Shown here: positions 41,855 to 52,301 of the stretch, one piece after another
Layout of the letters: each line of letters starts with the position of its first letter
Numbering within the stretch: position 1 is the stretch's first letter
Source: CAVVYA01 sp964577835
GTDB lineage: Bacteria; Pseudomonadota; Alphaproteobacteria; SMXQ01
NCBI GenBank assembly: GCA_964577835.1
Contig: CAZOBN010000003.1
Location: 8,441 to 72,440, forward strand
DNA: 64,000 nt
Reading direction: 5' to 3'
The notes under the pieces: generated by a model
What the model was told of the DNA's origin: nothing
The model's database searches: none
The model's input: only the letters and a program-made list of their open reading frames with translations
Program-made: the position numbers and the translations under genes

Positions 41855-42320
41855 GTGCAAAAATGAAACCCCGCCCGGGCAGAAGCCGCGGCGGGGTTCC
41901 GATTTTGGTGGGGTCTAACCCCCGACCCGTCCGAAACGGATCATATGACGGGCGTCAATGCCCGGTCTTCAGGTCTTACGTATGTCTGGCAGCCCGCGAT
42001 CCGGTACCCCCCATGGCGGGACTAGAAAGCGGACTGTGGCTTCCGGTATGTGGGCGGAAGCCAACGTAACTGGCTGGGTGGATCTTCCATGCGTGACGCA
42101 CCCTCCTGACTGTTGACACGGTGTCGGCCGCTTGCCGGCCATCGAAGGCACCGATGAAAGGGCCTGGTCCCGTCGGATGACAAGCCGGCGCGCCTTGCTC
42201 CAGGAAGGCGCCGGCTCAGCGCGTCCCGGTTAGTACCGGCGAAGGGTTGTTGGCAAACCCGCGCGCTTTCATCGGCATGTGCCGACATGAAGAAGCCTAG
42301 GACTCACATTTTCGTGTTTC
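41855..42320 (-). ncRNA. candidate structured RNA on the minus strand
   Basis: No protein gene is convincing between hipB and 42571. On the minus strand the region ends in a good Rho-independent terminator, AACCCCGCC...GGCGGGGTT followed by TCATTTTT (about 41859-41900). Upstream lie several stems: AGCCGGCGC/GCGCCGGCT (42183-42216), GGGTT/AACCC near 42246 and CGGCA/TGCCG near 42277. An AT-rich start region with TTGACG lies near 42320-42345. A terminated transcript with dense secondary structure and no good frame is best read as RNA, but I cannot assign a family. The rest, 42321-42570, holds AT-rich DNA and a TATCGTT direct repeat near 42530-42545. Confidence 0.35.
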
Positions 42321-42570
42321 AAGCAGTAAAGTGACGTCAAATTGACATATATCATAATTAAATTGCGTCGCTCCGCTTGGCTTGGCCGGCACTCGCCTGA
42401 ACCCCCTGAGTCAAATGTGGGACAGGCCCATACCATCGTACAGCGCCCATTGTCCGCCGCCTCGCATGCCGATAAATAGGGCAGTGCCGGATGCCAAGTG
42501 CAACGGAGCAAGGTTTCCGGCGTTTAGTATCGTTTGGTATCGTTCGAGAACTCAATCATAAGGGGCCCCC

Positions 42571-42984
42571 ATGCTGAAATCCCGCAAGTTCTGCCGTGCC
42601 GTCGTCGCTGCCGTGACCGCCGGCCTGTTCGTCACCTCGATGCCGATGCCGCGCGCCCAGGCGGCGCTCGTCACCAGCGAAGAGCTCGTCACCCAGCGGT
42701 CGGTCGCCGCCGACCGCGCCCGCATCAACGAGCTGATGGCCCGCGAGGACGTTCAGCGCGAGCTGAAGACCTATGGCATCTCGCCGGACGAAGCCCAGGC
42801 GCGCGTCAACAGCCTGACCGACGAGGAAGTCATGCAGGTCGCCGGCCGGCTCGACCAAATGCCGGCAGGCCAGGGCGCGCTCGGCGTCATCATCGGCGCC
42901 GCGCTGATTATCTTCATCGTCCTGCTGATCACCGACATCGCGGGTCTGACCAAGGTCTTCCCCTGGACGCGTAGCGTGCGTTAA
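42571..42984 (+). CDS. PA2779-family membrane protein
   Basis: 137 residues with AAGGGG upstream. A signal-like N terminus (VVAAVTAGLFVTSMPMPRAQA) precedes a helical domain (REDVQRELKTYGISPDEAQARVNSLTDEEV) and a C-terminal membrane helix (ALGVIIGAALIIFIVLLITDI). This matches the PA2779 family, usually paired with a PA2778-type peptidase, as here 24 bp downstream. The function is unknown; it may be the partner or substrate of that peptidase. Confidence 0.85.
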   Translation: MLKSRKFCRAVVAAVTAGLFVTSMPMPRAQAALVTSEELVTQRSVAADRARINELMAREDVQRELKTYGISPDEAQARVNSLTDEEVMQVAGRLDQMPAGQGALGVIIGAALIIFIVLLITDIAGLTKVFPWTRSVR

Positions 42985-43008
42985 TCGGCCAGGTCGAAGA
43001 CGCGTTCC

Positions 43009-43986
43009 ATGCGGTGGCTGATCGCCATTGCGCTGCTCGCGCTCGCCGGCTGCGCCACGCCGCAGACCGATTCGGTTCTGCAGCAACGTGGCGCGTTGCC
43101 GCCGCAGGTCGAGCTCGACAACGTCGTCTTCTATCCCCAGGCCGAGAATGAGTGCGGTCCGGCGTCGCTTGCCATGGCGCTCGGCGCGAGCGGCGTGAAG
43201 GTCACGCCGGACCAACTCACCCCCATCGTCTTCACGCCGGGCCGCGAAGGCAGCCTGCAGGCCGATATGCTCTCGGCGAGCCGGCGGCACGGCCGCGTCG
43301 CCTACCCGATCAAGGATCTGCGCTCGATCCTCGCCGAGATCGCCAACGGCACCCCGGTCGTCGTCTTCCAGAATTTGGCCCTGTCCTGGTATCCGCAATG
43401 GCACTACGCGGTCGCCATCGGCTACGACATGGACAGCAGGGAGCTCATCCTGCATTCGGGCCTCACCGCGCGCGACCGCCTGCCGCTCACCACGTTCGAG
43501 CGCACCTGGGAGCGCGGCGGCCATTGGGCCATCGCCGTGCTACCGCCCGACCGGCTGCCCGCCACCGCGCAGCCGTTGCCCTACCTGGCGGCCGTCAAAG
43601 GCCTCGAGCAGGCCAGGCAATACGATGCGGCCGCGCGGGCCTATGCCACGGCGCTCGAGCAATGGCCCGACGACCTGCAGGCCATGATGGGCCGCGGCAA
43701 CGCACTCTATGCGCTGAACAAGAAAACCGAAGCCGCCCGCGCCTTCCGCACGGCGGCCGCCCAGCATCCGGATTCCGCCGCGGCGCTCAACAACCTCGCC
43801 CATGTGCTGGCCGAACTGGGCCAGCTCGCCGAGGCGGAGAAGACGGCGCGCCGGGCGGTCGAGATCGGCGGGTCCTTCTCCGACACGGCACGCAAGACGC
43901 TCGATGAGATCATCGCCAAGCGCACCGAGGCGCAGGCCAGCGGCCCGCCCCACGCCCTGAGCCGCCAGATCGCGGGTGTCGAATAA
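43009..43986 (+). CDS. PA2778-family cysteine peptidase lipoprotein with TPR repeats
   Basis: 325 residues. A lipoprotein signal (LLALAGC) anchors it. A C39-like papain-fold domain follows with catalytic Cys in AENECGPASLAMAL (about residue 48) and His in WYPQWHYAVAIGYD (about 131). Residues about 200-300 are TPR repeats (YDAAARAYATALEQWPDDLQ, ALNNLAHVLAELGQLAEAEK). It should act in the periplasm on a partner such as the PA2779-family protein encoded just upstream. Confidence 0.88.
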   Translation: MRWLIAIALLALAGCATPQTDSVLQQRGALPPQVELDNVVFYPQAENECGPASLAMALGASGVKVTPDQLTPIVFTPGREGSLQADMLSASRRHGRVAYPIKDLRSILAEIANGTPVVVFQNLALSWYPQWHYAVAIGYDMDSRELILHSGLTARDRLPLTTFERTWERGGHWAIAVLPPDRLPATAQPLPYLAAVKGLEQARQYDAAARAYATALEQWPDDLQAMMGRGNALYALNKKTEAARAFRTAAAQHPDSAAALNNLAHVLAELGQLAEAEKTARRAVEIGGSFSDTARKTLDEIIAKRTEAQASGPPHALSRQIAGVE

Positions 43987-43989
43987 AAA

Positions 43990-44018
43990 CGGCGGCGCCT
44001 TGCACAAGGCGCCGCCGC
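43990..44018. terminator. bidirectional terminator
   Basis: GGCGGCGCCTTG/CAAGGCGCCGCC is a 12-bp perfect stem with an A-rich left flank between convergent genes. Confidence 0.75.
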
Positions 44019-44037
44019 ATCCCCGGCATGCGCCTTC

Positions 44038-44847
44038 TTACATGCCCGGCCAAACCGCGATGTCGGTGATCGTGCCGGACGCACCCGACAGCTTGCCGGT
44101 CATGGTCGCCTTGCCGGTCGCGAGATCGACCTTGTGCAACATGCCACCGGCGACCAGCCACGCCGTGTTGTTACTCATGCCGTCCGACACGATATCGAAC
44201 GCGACAGGCCCCGATACGGTGACGCCGAGCTTGCCGACCGCGTTCAGGATGCCGTCGTTCGGCGGCGTCTGCTTGAGCAAGCCGCCGATCGTCCCGTCGA
44301 TGTCGTAGAGCGCCGTTTCCTTGGCGCCCTTCATGGAATTGATATAGGCGCCGGCGATCACATTGGGCTTCTCGCCCTTGTGCATGTCGGTCTCGGCGAA
44401 TTTCAGCGCGCCATCGGTCGTCACCGAGCCGTCGTCCACGTTGGCACGCAGGTTGGCGCCGTCGCTGCCGATGATGCGCAACCGGTCCGCCACCGGGTTG
44501 AAATCCACCGTGGCCGCGACGCCTTTCGGCAACATGGTCTTGAGCTTGCTCTTTTCCATGGCCTTGCCGCTCGTCGGATCGATGGTGACAACCGCGCCGT
44601 CGGCGGTGACGCCGTAGAGCATGCCGTCCGCCGGCCGCACATCGATGCCGATCAGATTGGCGGCGCCGCTCACCGGGACGGTTTTGGTGATCTTGCCGCT
44701 CATGCTGTCGAGCATGACCAGGGACTTGCCATCGGCCAGGCCGATGACCGTTTGCGCCGAGGCTCCGGCGGACAGGGAGACGGACGTGAAGACGGCGGCG
44801 ACAAGCCCTGCCGCCATGAGAACCGCGTGACGGTTGCTGAGTGTCAT
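44038..44847 (-). CDS. DUF4394 exported protein
   Basis: 269 residues from an ATG at 44847. A signal peptide (VLMAAGLVAAVFTSVSLSAGASAQ) is followed by beta-propeller-like repeats: VIGLADGKSLVMLDSMSGKI, LIGIDVRPADGMLYGVTADG, and VDFNPVADRLRIIGSDGANLR. These are the DUF4394 signatures. It is periplasmic or extracellular; the role is unknown. Confidence 0.88.
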   Translation of the reverse strand: MTLSNRHAVLMAAGLVAAVFTSVSLSAGASAQTVIGLADGKSLVMLDSMSGKITKTVPVSGAANLIGIDVRPADGMLYGVTADGAVVTIDPTSGKAMEKSKLKTMLPKGVAATVDFNPVADRLRIIGSDGANLRANVDDGSVTTDGALKFAETDMHKGEKPNVIAGAYINSMKGAKETALYDIDGTIGGLLKQTPPNDGILNAVGKLGVTVSGPVAFDIVSDGMSNNTAWLVAGGMLHKVDLATGKATMTGKLSGASGTITDIAVWPGM

Positions 44848-45063
44848 GGTGCTTCTCTCGCATTGGATTGCCAAGGCACGCGGAATTGCATGCCCTCCCA
44901 ATACCGCGGAGCGCACGGTTCGGATGCGGAGCAGGATGGGTTTATATTTTATCCGCGACGGCGATCCGACGGCTTTCCGGCGCGTATAAGTCCGAATCGC
45001 CGATCGGCGCATTCCAAGGCAGCCGCCTCCTTAAGAGGGCGGCAACGCTCCCAGGCGCGATGG

Positions 45064-45936
45064 TTAGAAGGTCGCGCCCGATTTCAGGAAGTGCTCGGCG
45101 ATCTCGCAGCCAGTCGCCTTCCACACCCCCGGCTTGCTGTTGATGTATTGGAAGATATTTTCCACCGCCTTGAGCCGGTGGGGCACGCCGGAGACGAAAG
45201 GGTGCAGCGCGACGATCAGCACCTTGCCGGTCTTCTCGCCTTCCCGATAAAGCACGTCGAACTGGTCCTGCACCATGCGCTCGAACTCCCACGGCTTGTA
45301 GCCGAGCCGCTCGTAGGCGCCCTTGTCGTGCGGCTGCTCGCCGTACGGCACCTGCACCATGGTGTGACCGTTGATCTCCATCAGATACGGCTGGTCGTCG
45401 TTGATCCAGTCGGCGTTGTAGAGCATGCCCTCCTCCGCCAGCAGGTCGAGGGTCTGCCAGGTCTCGTGCATGCCGGGCCCCATCCAGCCCTGCGGCTTCC
45501 GGCCCCAGGCGCGGCCGACCGCGGCGATGGAGTCGCGGATTTCGCGCTTTTCATCCTCCGGCGACAGGTGGTGCATCGGCCGGCTGTTGCTGCCGCCGTG
45601 CGCCATGAACTCCCAGCCGAGCCGCTTGGCCTCGACCAACACCTCGGGGTGGAATTCGCACATCTCGGCATTGACGTTGGCGGTACCCGGCATGCCGTAG
45701 CGCTCCATCGCCTCCATGAGGCGATAGACGCCGACCCGGTTGCCGTAGTCGCGCTTCGACCAGGCCACCACGTCGGGCACCTTGCCGTGGCCGCCGGGGA
45801 CAGGCCGGTCGAGTCGGAAGAATTCGAGATTGACCACGACCCAGACGGCGATCTGGGCACCATTCGGCCATTGGATGCGCGGCCGCTTCGGCAGAGGCAC
45901 GCAGGGAAACGGGCCGTAGGGCGTCGGCTTTACCAT
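45064..45936 (-). CDS. polysaccharide deacetylase-family hydrolase (allantoinase PuuE-like)
   Basis: 290 residues from an ATG at 45936; the start is uncertain because no clear ribosome site is seen. The NodB-like fold is shown by ANVNAEMCEFHPEVLVEAKRLGWEFMAHGGSNSRPMHHL, by GWMGPGMHETWQTLDLLAEEGMLY and by the late VALHPFVSGVPHRLKAVENI. This subgroup includes metal-independent allantoinases and other C-N hydrolases rather than chitin deacetylases. There is no signal peptide, so it acts in the cytoplasm. The substrate is unknown. Confidence 0.87.
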   Translation of the reverse strand: MVKPTPYGPFPCVPLPKRPRIQWPNGAQIAVWVVVNLEFFRLDRPVPGGHGKVPDVVAWSKRDYGNRVGVYRLMEAMERYGMPGTANVNAEMCEFHPEVLVEAKRLGWEFMAHGGSNSRPMHHLSPEDEKREIRDSIAAVGRAWGRKPQGWMGPGMHETWQTLDLLAEEGMLYNADWINDDQPYLMEINGHTMVQVPYGEQPHDKGAYERLGYKPWEFERMVQDQFDVLYREGEKTGKVLIVALHPFVSGVPHRLKAVENIFQYINSKPGVWKATGCEIAEHFLKSGATF

Positions 45937-46050
45937 GCGGCGGCACCATCGGCCGCAAGGTCGGAGCACGCGCTGCCCCTCCGCGCCGGGCGCCGCAAAC
46001 ACAGTCGATCAAAGCTCACGGACAGCCTCCCAGGCGATGACGGCCGCAAG

Positions 46051-46086
46051 AAAACGGCCGAGGCAGGTATATTCCCGCCTCGGCCG
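46051..46086 (-). terminator. Rho-independent terminator after the DEAD-box gene
   Basis: CGGCCGAGGC/GCCTCGGCCG is a 10-bp perfect stem with a run of four T on the minus strand (TTTTCTTG) after it. Confidence 0.85.
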
Positions 46087-46121
46087 TGAACTGCCAAGTG
46101 CTTTAGATTAATGAGGCCAGC

Positions 46122-47546
<1,425 letters not shown>

Positions 47547-47791
47547 TGTTCTTTCACTATTCGCGGCCCTGCGCGCGAACAGGACGGCCCTTTGTATTAA
47601 AGGGGAATTCTCGGGATGGAGGGCATCGCAAATTTTGGGAGAAATGCGGACGCGCTTCGCGCGATCACGAGAGGGAAGCCTTGGCAAAGCCATCGGCCTC
47701 GACGGGATAGATGCGCCCTTGAGATGCTAAAGTCAAGGAATCATATGCAGAATGCATTAACCAGCCGTTAGGACTTCGGCGCAATCGCCGG

Positions 47792-48775
47792 TCAATCCTG
47801 CTCCTTGCACAGATTGACTTCCACGGTGATATGGCGGATGCCGAGGTCGTCAGGCACCAGGTTCTTGTAGTAGTCGGGAAGCTTTGGATGATGGGTGACC
47901 ACCGACAGGGCGACCGCGAAAATGCCCGGCCCGATCGACCAGACATGGAGGTCGGCGAGCCGATTGTCGGCGTCGCTTTCGATCGCCTGGCGCAGCCGCC
48001 GGCTCACCGATGCCGGAGCCGCGCGATCGAGCAGCATATGGCTGCTCCCGCGCACCAGACCGATCGACCACCAGATGATGATCACGGCGCCGAGCAGTCC
48101 GACGGCAGGATCGAGCCAGAGCCAACCGAAGCGCGCCGCGCCGAGCAGGGCGACGATGGCGAGAACGGACGTCAGCATGTCGGTCGCCACATGAAGATAG
48201 GCGGAGCGCAGGTTGTGGTCGTCACCATGGGAGTTCTCATGAGCATGACCGTGCTCATGGGCATGGCCATCTTCCGCCGCCGCATGGCGATGGCCGTGCG
48301 TCGCGGGCTCCGCGCGTGACAGGATGACGGCGGAAACGCCATTCACCGCCAGGCCGACGACGGCAACCGCCAGCGCCCAGGTAAAGTCGATCGGCGTCGG
48401 CGACAGCAGCTTCTCGATGCTCTCCCACACCATGAGTGCCACCGGGATGAGCAGGAGGAGCGCTCCGGTATAGCCGGCGAGCGCCGATATCTTGCCGGTG
48501 CCGAGCGAAAACCGCGCGTCGCCGGCGCGCCGGCGCATCCACGAATAGGCCAGCGCGCTGAGGCCGAGCGCCATGGCATGGGAGCCCATGTGGAGGCCGT
48601 CGGCGAGCAGGGCCATGGAACCGAAGAGCTGGCCGGCGACGATCTCGAGCACCATGGTGACGAGAGTCAGCGCCGCGACGATCTTGACGCGCCGCTCGGC
48701 AGTCCGCGGCCGATGCAAACCGAAGCGGTGATCGTGCTGCCAGGGGGATAGAGAGTGCTCGGCGTGCTGATCCAT
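47792..48775 (-). CDS. CDF-family divalent cation efflux protein (DmeF-like)
   Basis: 327 residues from an ATG at 48775; an ATG at 48799 is also possible. The N-terminal WQHDHRFGLHRP is the DmeF mark. Six membrane helices carry the metal sites LLADGLHMGSHA and YLHVATDMLTSV. A His-rich loop (HGHRHAAAEDGHAHEHGHAH) lies between helices IV and V. DmeF exports Co2+ and Ni2+ from the cytoplasm. A DmeR regulator gene is not adjacent. Confidence 0.92.
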   Translation of the reverse strand: MDQHAEHSLSPWQHDHRFGLHRPRTAERRVKIVAALTLVTMVLEIVAGQLFGSMALLADGLHMGSHAMALGLSALAYSWMRRRAGDARFSLGTGKISALAGYTGALLLLIPVALMVWESIEKLLSPTPIDFTWALAVAVVGLAVNGVSAVILSRAEPATHGHRHAAAEDGHAHEHGHAHENSHGDDHNLRSAYLHVATDMLTSVLAIVALLGAARFGWLWLDPAVGLLGAVIIIWWSIGLVRGSSHMLLDRAAPASVSRRLRQAIESDADNRLADLHVWSIGPGIFAVALSVVTHHPKLPDYYKNLVPDDLGIRHITVEVNLCKEQD

Positions 48776-48866
48776 GGCTATTCGCGAAAATGATGCCATC
48801 CAGGACGGACTCGGGTCAGCGTGGCGCGGCCCTAGTACTCGGAATCACCGATGCCTGTATCACCCC

Positions 48867-48968
48867 CCACCCTAACCCTCCCCCACAAGGGTGGAGGGGA
48901 TTCGCAATGTTGCTCAATAACGTCCCCTCCCCCTCGATGGGGGAGGGACCGGGGTGGGGTGACTCTTG
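48867..48968. repeat. C-rich/G-rich intergenic inverted repeat
   Basis: CACCCCCCACCCTAACCCTC at the left pairs imperfectly with GGGAGGGACCGGGGTGGGGTG at the right. Inside are a second G-rich stretch (AAGGGTGGAGGGGA) and its C-rich match (TCCCCTCCCCCT). It is a known type of intergenic palindrome in this order; only one copy is seen here. Confidence 0.7.
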
Positions 48969-49048
48969 CTTCAATGATAGCCAGTACTAGCCCATTCGGA
49001 TGGCTTTGACTGCGTCCAGTATACCATCACTCACGCGGTGCAGGAGTC

Positions 49049-49435
49049 TCAGGCGGGCACCGCGACCATGGAGCCGAGCGGGTCGGCGCCAAAACGATTG
49101 GGCCCCGGTGTGCCACGTTGAACGAGCCAGATGATCAAGACGATCCAGCCAATGATCGGGACAAGCCAGAGCAGTTGCCACCAGCCGGACTTATCAACGT
49201 CGCGGAGCCGCCGCGACGTGACCGCCAGCGAAGGCAGAAACGTGACCAGCGAAAAAATCGAATTCAGCGGCGAAATGACGTTGGCCGGAAACAGGATCGC
49301 GTCGAGCACGCCTGTTATCACCCCGACGATAACCAGGAATAGCACGAAATACCAATATTCGGAGCGCGGCGCGCGGCCGCTGAACGTGATGTAGTTGGCA
49401 AAGCAGGTTTTGACGGCTGTTTGAAAATCCATCAT
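49049..49435 (-). CDS. DUF805 membrane protein
   Basis: 128 residues from an ATG at 49435 with GGGGGAC upstream. DUF805 features are FSGRAPRSEYWYFVLFLVIV, VTSRRLRDVDKSGWWQLLWLVPIIGW and GTPGPNRFGADPLG. It has about four membrane helices. The role is unknown. Confidence 0.92.
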   Translation of the reverse strand: MMDFQTAVKTCFANYITFSGRAPRSEYWYFVLFLVIVGVITGVLDAILFPANVISPLNSIFSLVTFLPSLAVTSRRLRDVDKSGWWQLLWLVPIIGWIVLIIWLVQRGTPGPNRFGADPLGSMVAVPA

Positions 49436-49536
49436 GTCCCCCGAAATTCGCCGCTTGGGCGGCATATTCCCCAAGGCGCCAGAGGCGTACCCCTCCAGGC
49501 GCCAGCGATGAGTTTAGCACCTCCGCCAGAAATAAG

Positions 49537-50547
49537 TCAGCGCCAGGGATTGGCTCGTCTTTCCGCCTGTTTGTTCGCCGCCGGGCGGCGCTGTGCCGGC
49601 GAACCCTTGGATGGCGCCCGAGGCGCGGGCGTAGCCGCTTTGGACATGACGACCGCGTCGCCCAGCGTTTTCTTGAGCTTGGCGATCAAGGCTTCGGCGT
49701 CGCGCGGCGCCCGAACTTTGGCATCGTTGTCGAAATACACGAACACGTCGCGGCGGGGCCGCTTCCCAGGCGGCTTTGAGCTGGCCTTCTCGGCATCCTT
49801 CGGCTCGCCGCCGCGCGCCCAAGCCGCGGTGCGCGCCGCCCAGTGGTCGAGCGCCTTGTCGTCATAGCCGCTGGCATAGAGCACTTCCGAACCATGCAAG
49901 CGGCAATAGACGAAGTCGCTGGTGACGTCCATCAGGCGCGGCCATTCCACCGTGTCGGCACAGACCAGCGCGACGTTGTAGCGGCGCAGCAGGTCGACGA
50001 ATTCAGGCGTCACGAAACTATCGTGGCGGATCTCCATGGCGTGACGCATTTTCCGCTTCGGGGTCTTCTCCACCCAGGCGCGCCCCGCCATACGCTTCTC
50101 GTGGTGGCTCGCCATGTCGGTCGCCGCGTCGGTGTCGTGCGGCAGCAGCTTGAAGAATGCCTCGACGCGGGGCGCATCGAATTTGAAGTTGGACGGGAAC
50201 TGCCACAGAAACGGTCCGAGCTTGTTCTGGAGCCGCAGCACGCCGGAGGCGAAAAAGTTGGCGAGCGGCGCCTCGACCTCCCTCAGACGGCGGATGTGGG
50301 TGATGAAGCGCCCTCCTTTGACCGCGAACTGGAAGTTGGGCGGCGTCTCATCGTACCATTGCGCGAAATAGTCCGGTCGCTGCAATGAATAGAAGGTGCC
50401 GTTGATCTCGATGGTCGGGAATTTCGAACTGGCGTAGGCGAGCTCGTCCTTCTGGCGGAGCTTTTCGGGATAGAACACACCCCGCCAGGGCTCATAGCGC
50501 CAGCCTGAAATGCCGATGCGCACGTTTCCCGGGGTTTTGGCCGCCAT
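49537..50547 (-). CDS. DUF72 TIM-barrel protein
   Basis: 336 residues from an ATG at 50547. The DUF72 (YecE-like) pattern is clear: RIGISGWRYEPWRGVFYPE, EINGTFYSLQRPDYFAQWYD, FLWQFPSNFKFD and AMEIRHDSF. After the usual end near VFVYFDNDAK comes a 50-residue basic Ala/Pro-rich tail (KAATPAPRAPSKGSPAQRR). The function is unknown. Confidence 0.9.
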   Translation of the reverse strand: MAAKTPGNVRIGISGWRYEPWRGVFYPEKLRQKDELAYASSKFPTIEINGTFYSLQRPDYFAQWYDETPPNFQFAVKGGRFITHIRRLREVEAPLANFFASGVLRLQNKLGPFLWQFPSNFKFDAPRVEAFFKLLPHDTDAATDMASHHEKRMAGRAWVEKTPKRKMRHAMEIRHDSFVTPEFVDLLRRYNVALVCADTVEWPRLMDVTSDFVYCRLHGSEVLYASGYDDKALDHWAARTAAWARGGEPKDAEKASSKPPGKRPRRDVFVYFDNDAKVRAPRDAEALIAKLKKTLGDAVVMSKAATPAPRAPSKGSPAQRRPAANKQAERRANPWR

Positions 50548-50702
50548 TCGCACGCCCCTTCAAGATCGATCCCGCGCTTGATCAACGTGCGGACGCGCAT
50601 TTGGCTCCGAACATCTTGTCCACAGCAAGGTCGCTCAAGGCTATTCCGGCTTTTCGGCAGACGCGCTAGGTTCCCCGGATCCACCAACATGAGGAAAAGA
50701 CC

Positions 50703-51050
50703 ATGGCCGTCGTGATCTACCACAATCCGCGCTGCACCAAATCGCGCGAAACCATGAAGCTCTTGGAAGACAAGGGAATCAAACCCCAGGTGATCGAGTA
50801 TCTCAAGACCCCGCCTTCGGTCGCGGAGCTCAAGGATCTGGTGGCCAAGCTCGGAATCAGCCCGCGGCAGCTTCTGCGCAAGGGCGAGGCGCCCTACAAG
50901 GATCTGAAGCTCGCCGACGAGAAGCTCAGCGATGCGGCGATCATCAAGGCGATGGCGGACAACCCGATCTTGATCGAGCGTCCTATCGTGGTGAACGGCA
51001 AGAAAGCGGCGCTCGGTCGTCCACCGGAAGCGGTGTTGGGGATTTTGTAA
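50703..51050 (+). CDS. ArsC-family glutaredoxin-dependent reductase
   Basis: 115 residues. Thioredoxin-like ArsC fold with catalytic Cys in YHNPRCTKSRET (Cys11) and the Arg cluster in ILIERPIVVNGKKAALGRPPE. It reduces arsenate using glutathione/glutaredoxin if a true ArsC. There is no ars operon around it, so the physiological substrate is uncertain. Confidence 0.9.
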   Translation: MAVVIYHNPRCTKSRETMKLLEDKGIKPQVIEYLKTPPSVAELKDLVAKLGISPRQLLRKGEAPYKDLKLADEKLSDAAIIKAMADNPILIERPIVVNGKKAALGRPPEAVLGIL

Positions 51051-51272
51051 TCCACCGTCGCCACACGAGCGACCACCGAGGCGTGCGCGCATTCGGCCGT
51101 CCCGCTTGAAGGTGGCACGGCGAATACCCATTTATATTCAAGTTCCTTGCTTCCGTCGGCTCGCGTTGTTGGCCCGTTTTTCCTTCGCATGATGGGGTGC
51201 CAACCCGAAATGAACGGGCGTCGTTTCAACAGCGCGGCTTCTGTCGCGCCCATGCTCCGTGAGGAGGCTTTC

Positions 51273-51776
51273 ATGCGGCACGGATTCAAGCCCAACGATG
51301 TGGTCGTGCATCCCAACCATGGGATCGGCAGCGTCGGCAAGACGGTCGAGATGGAGGTGAATGGCGAAACCCATCGCTTCCTCGTCGTCGATTTCCGTCG
51401 CACCGCTCTCACGCTGCGCATCCCGGAACGCACGCTGGAGCAGTCCGGATTGCGCTCGATCAGTTCGAAAGAGACCATGCAGGCCGCCCTTGCGGTCTTG
51501 CCGGCACCGCGCGCCATGCTGCCGGGCCACTGGTCGCGCTGGGCCAACATCTATGTGGCGAAGCTGAACAGCGGCAAGCCGGAACTCCTGGCGGAGGTGC
51601 TCCGCGACCTCAGCCCGATCGGCGGCAGTTGGAAAGCCAGACTCTATGATGAGGCCCTCAACCGACTGGCCGAGGAGCTCGCGCTGGTCGAGCGCGTCGA
51701 AATCGCCGAAGCACAGCGCATGATCGAAACGCAGCTTCCAACCGAGGCGCCCAAGCAGACCTCGGCGGCGCCCTGA
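51273..51776 (+). CDS. CarD-family transcription regulator
   Basis: 167 residues from an ATG at 51273 with GAGGAGG upstream. The RNA-polymerase-interacting Tudor-like domain is FKPNDVVVHPNHGIGSVGKTVEMEVNG (residues 3-30). The helical DNA-contact domain includes HWSRWANIYVAKLNSGKP and LYDEALNRLAEELALVERV. CarD stabilises open promoter complexes, often at rRNA genes. No recognised gene lies between 51050 and 51272. Confidence 0.92.
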   Translation: MRHGFKPNDVVVHPNHGIGSVGKTVEMEVNGETHRFLVVDFRRTALTLRIPERTLEQSGLRSISSKETMQAALAVLPAPRAMLPGHWSRWANIYVAKLNSGKPELLAEVLRDLSPIGGSWKARLYDEALNRLAEELALVERVEIAEAQRMIETQLPTEAPKQTSAAP

Positions 51777-51857
51777 CGCTGCATAAACCCTTGTCTCACA
51801 AGCATTCGACGCGGGCTCTGGCAGGCCGTACGCAGGCGCCTTTGGCAAAGCCCATGC

Positions 51858-51885
51858 TTGCAAAACCCGCAAAACGGCTTATGGT
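51858..51885 (+). promoter_or_regulatory. candidate promoter of the cold-shock gene
   Basis: TTGCAA, 16 bp, then TATGGT resembles a housekeeping promoter about 155 bp before the cold-shock start. The resulting long leader is typical of cold-shock mRNAs. The call rests on pattern only. Confidence 0.35.
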
Positions 51886-52040
51886 AGGTTCTGTCAACGC
51901 GATTTGGGTCGGCTGCGCCTTCGGTCTTGCTAAATGCCCGACCCCCGGTTTCCCTTCCTGAACGCTGCTTGATCACGTCGCACATTGTTTCAACGCTGAG
52001 CAATGAGGCGCGACGCGCTTAACGTTATTGGAGGGACTCT

Positions 52041-52247
52041 ATGTCCAGCGGCACTGTCAAATGGTTCAACCCGACGAAGGGTTACGGCTTTATTCAGCCC
52101 GATGATGGCTCGAAGGATGTCTTCGTGCATATCTCCGCGGTCGAACGCGCCGGCCTCAGTAACCTGAGGGAAGGCCAGAAGGTCACCTTCGATCTGGAGC
52201 GTGGTCAGCAGGGCAAGGTCTCGGCTGTCAATCTCAAGGCCGAATGA
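52041..52247 (+). CDS. cold-shock protein (CspA family)
   Basis: 68 residues with GGAGGG upstream. RNP1 and RNP2 motifs KGYGFIQPDDG and DVFVHISAVE are intact. It is a single-stranded nucleic-acid chaperone. It is followed by a strong hairpin and then infA. Confidence 0.95.
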   Translation: MSSGTVKWFNPTKGYGFIQPDDGSKDVFVHISAVERAGLSNLREGQKVTFDLERGQQGKVSAVNLKAE

Positions 52248-52252
52248 TCCAA

Positions 52253-52274
52253 CGGGGCAGCTTCGGCTGCCCCG
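52253..52274 (+). terminator. GC-rich UUCG hairpin between csp and infA
   Basis: GGGGCAGC-TTCG-GCTGCCCC is a perfect 8-bp stem with a UUCG tetraloop. The T-run is weak, so it may attenuate read-through into infA or protect the csp mRNA 3' end. Confidence 0.7.
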
Positions 52275-52301
52275 CGTCGTTCACGAAAGTGCGTAGAAAA
52301 A

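Noticed and set aside
40260..42320. Prophage or integrative element around hipBA
   Set aside because: Base composition is lower, but there is no integrase, no attachment-site duplication and no phage gene.
50703..51050. Arsenic resistance operon
   Set aside because: Only an ArsC-like gene is present, with no arsR, arsB or acr3 beside it.
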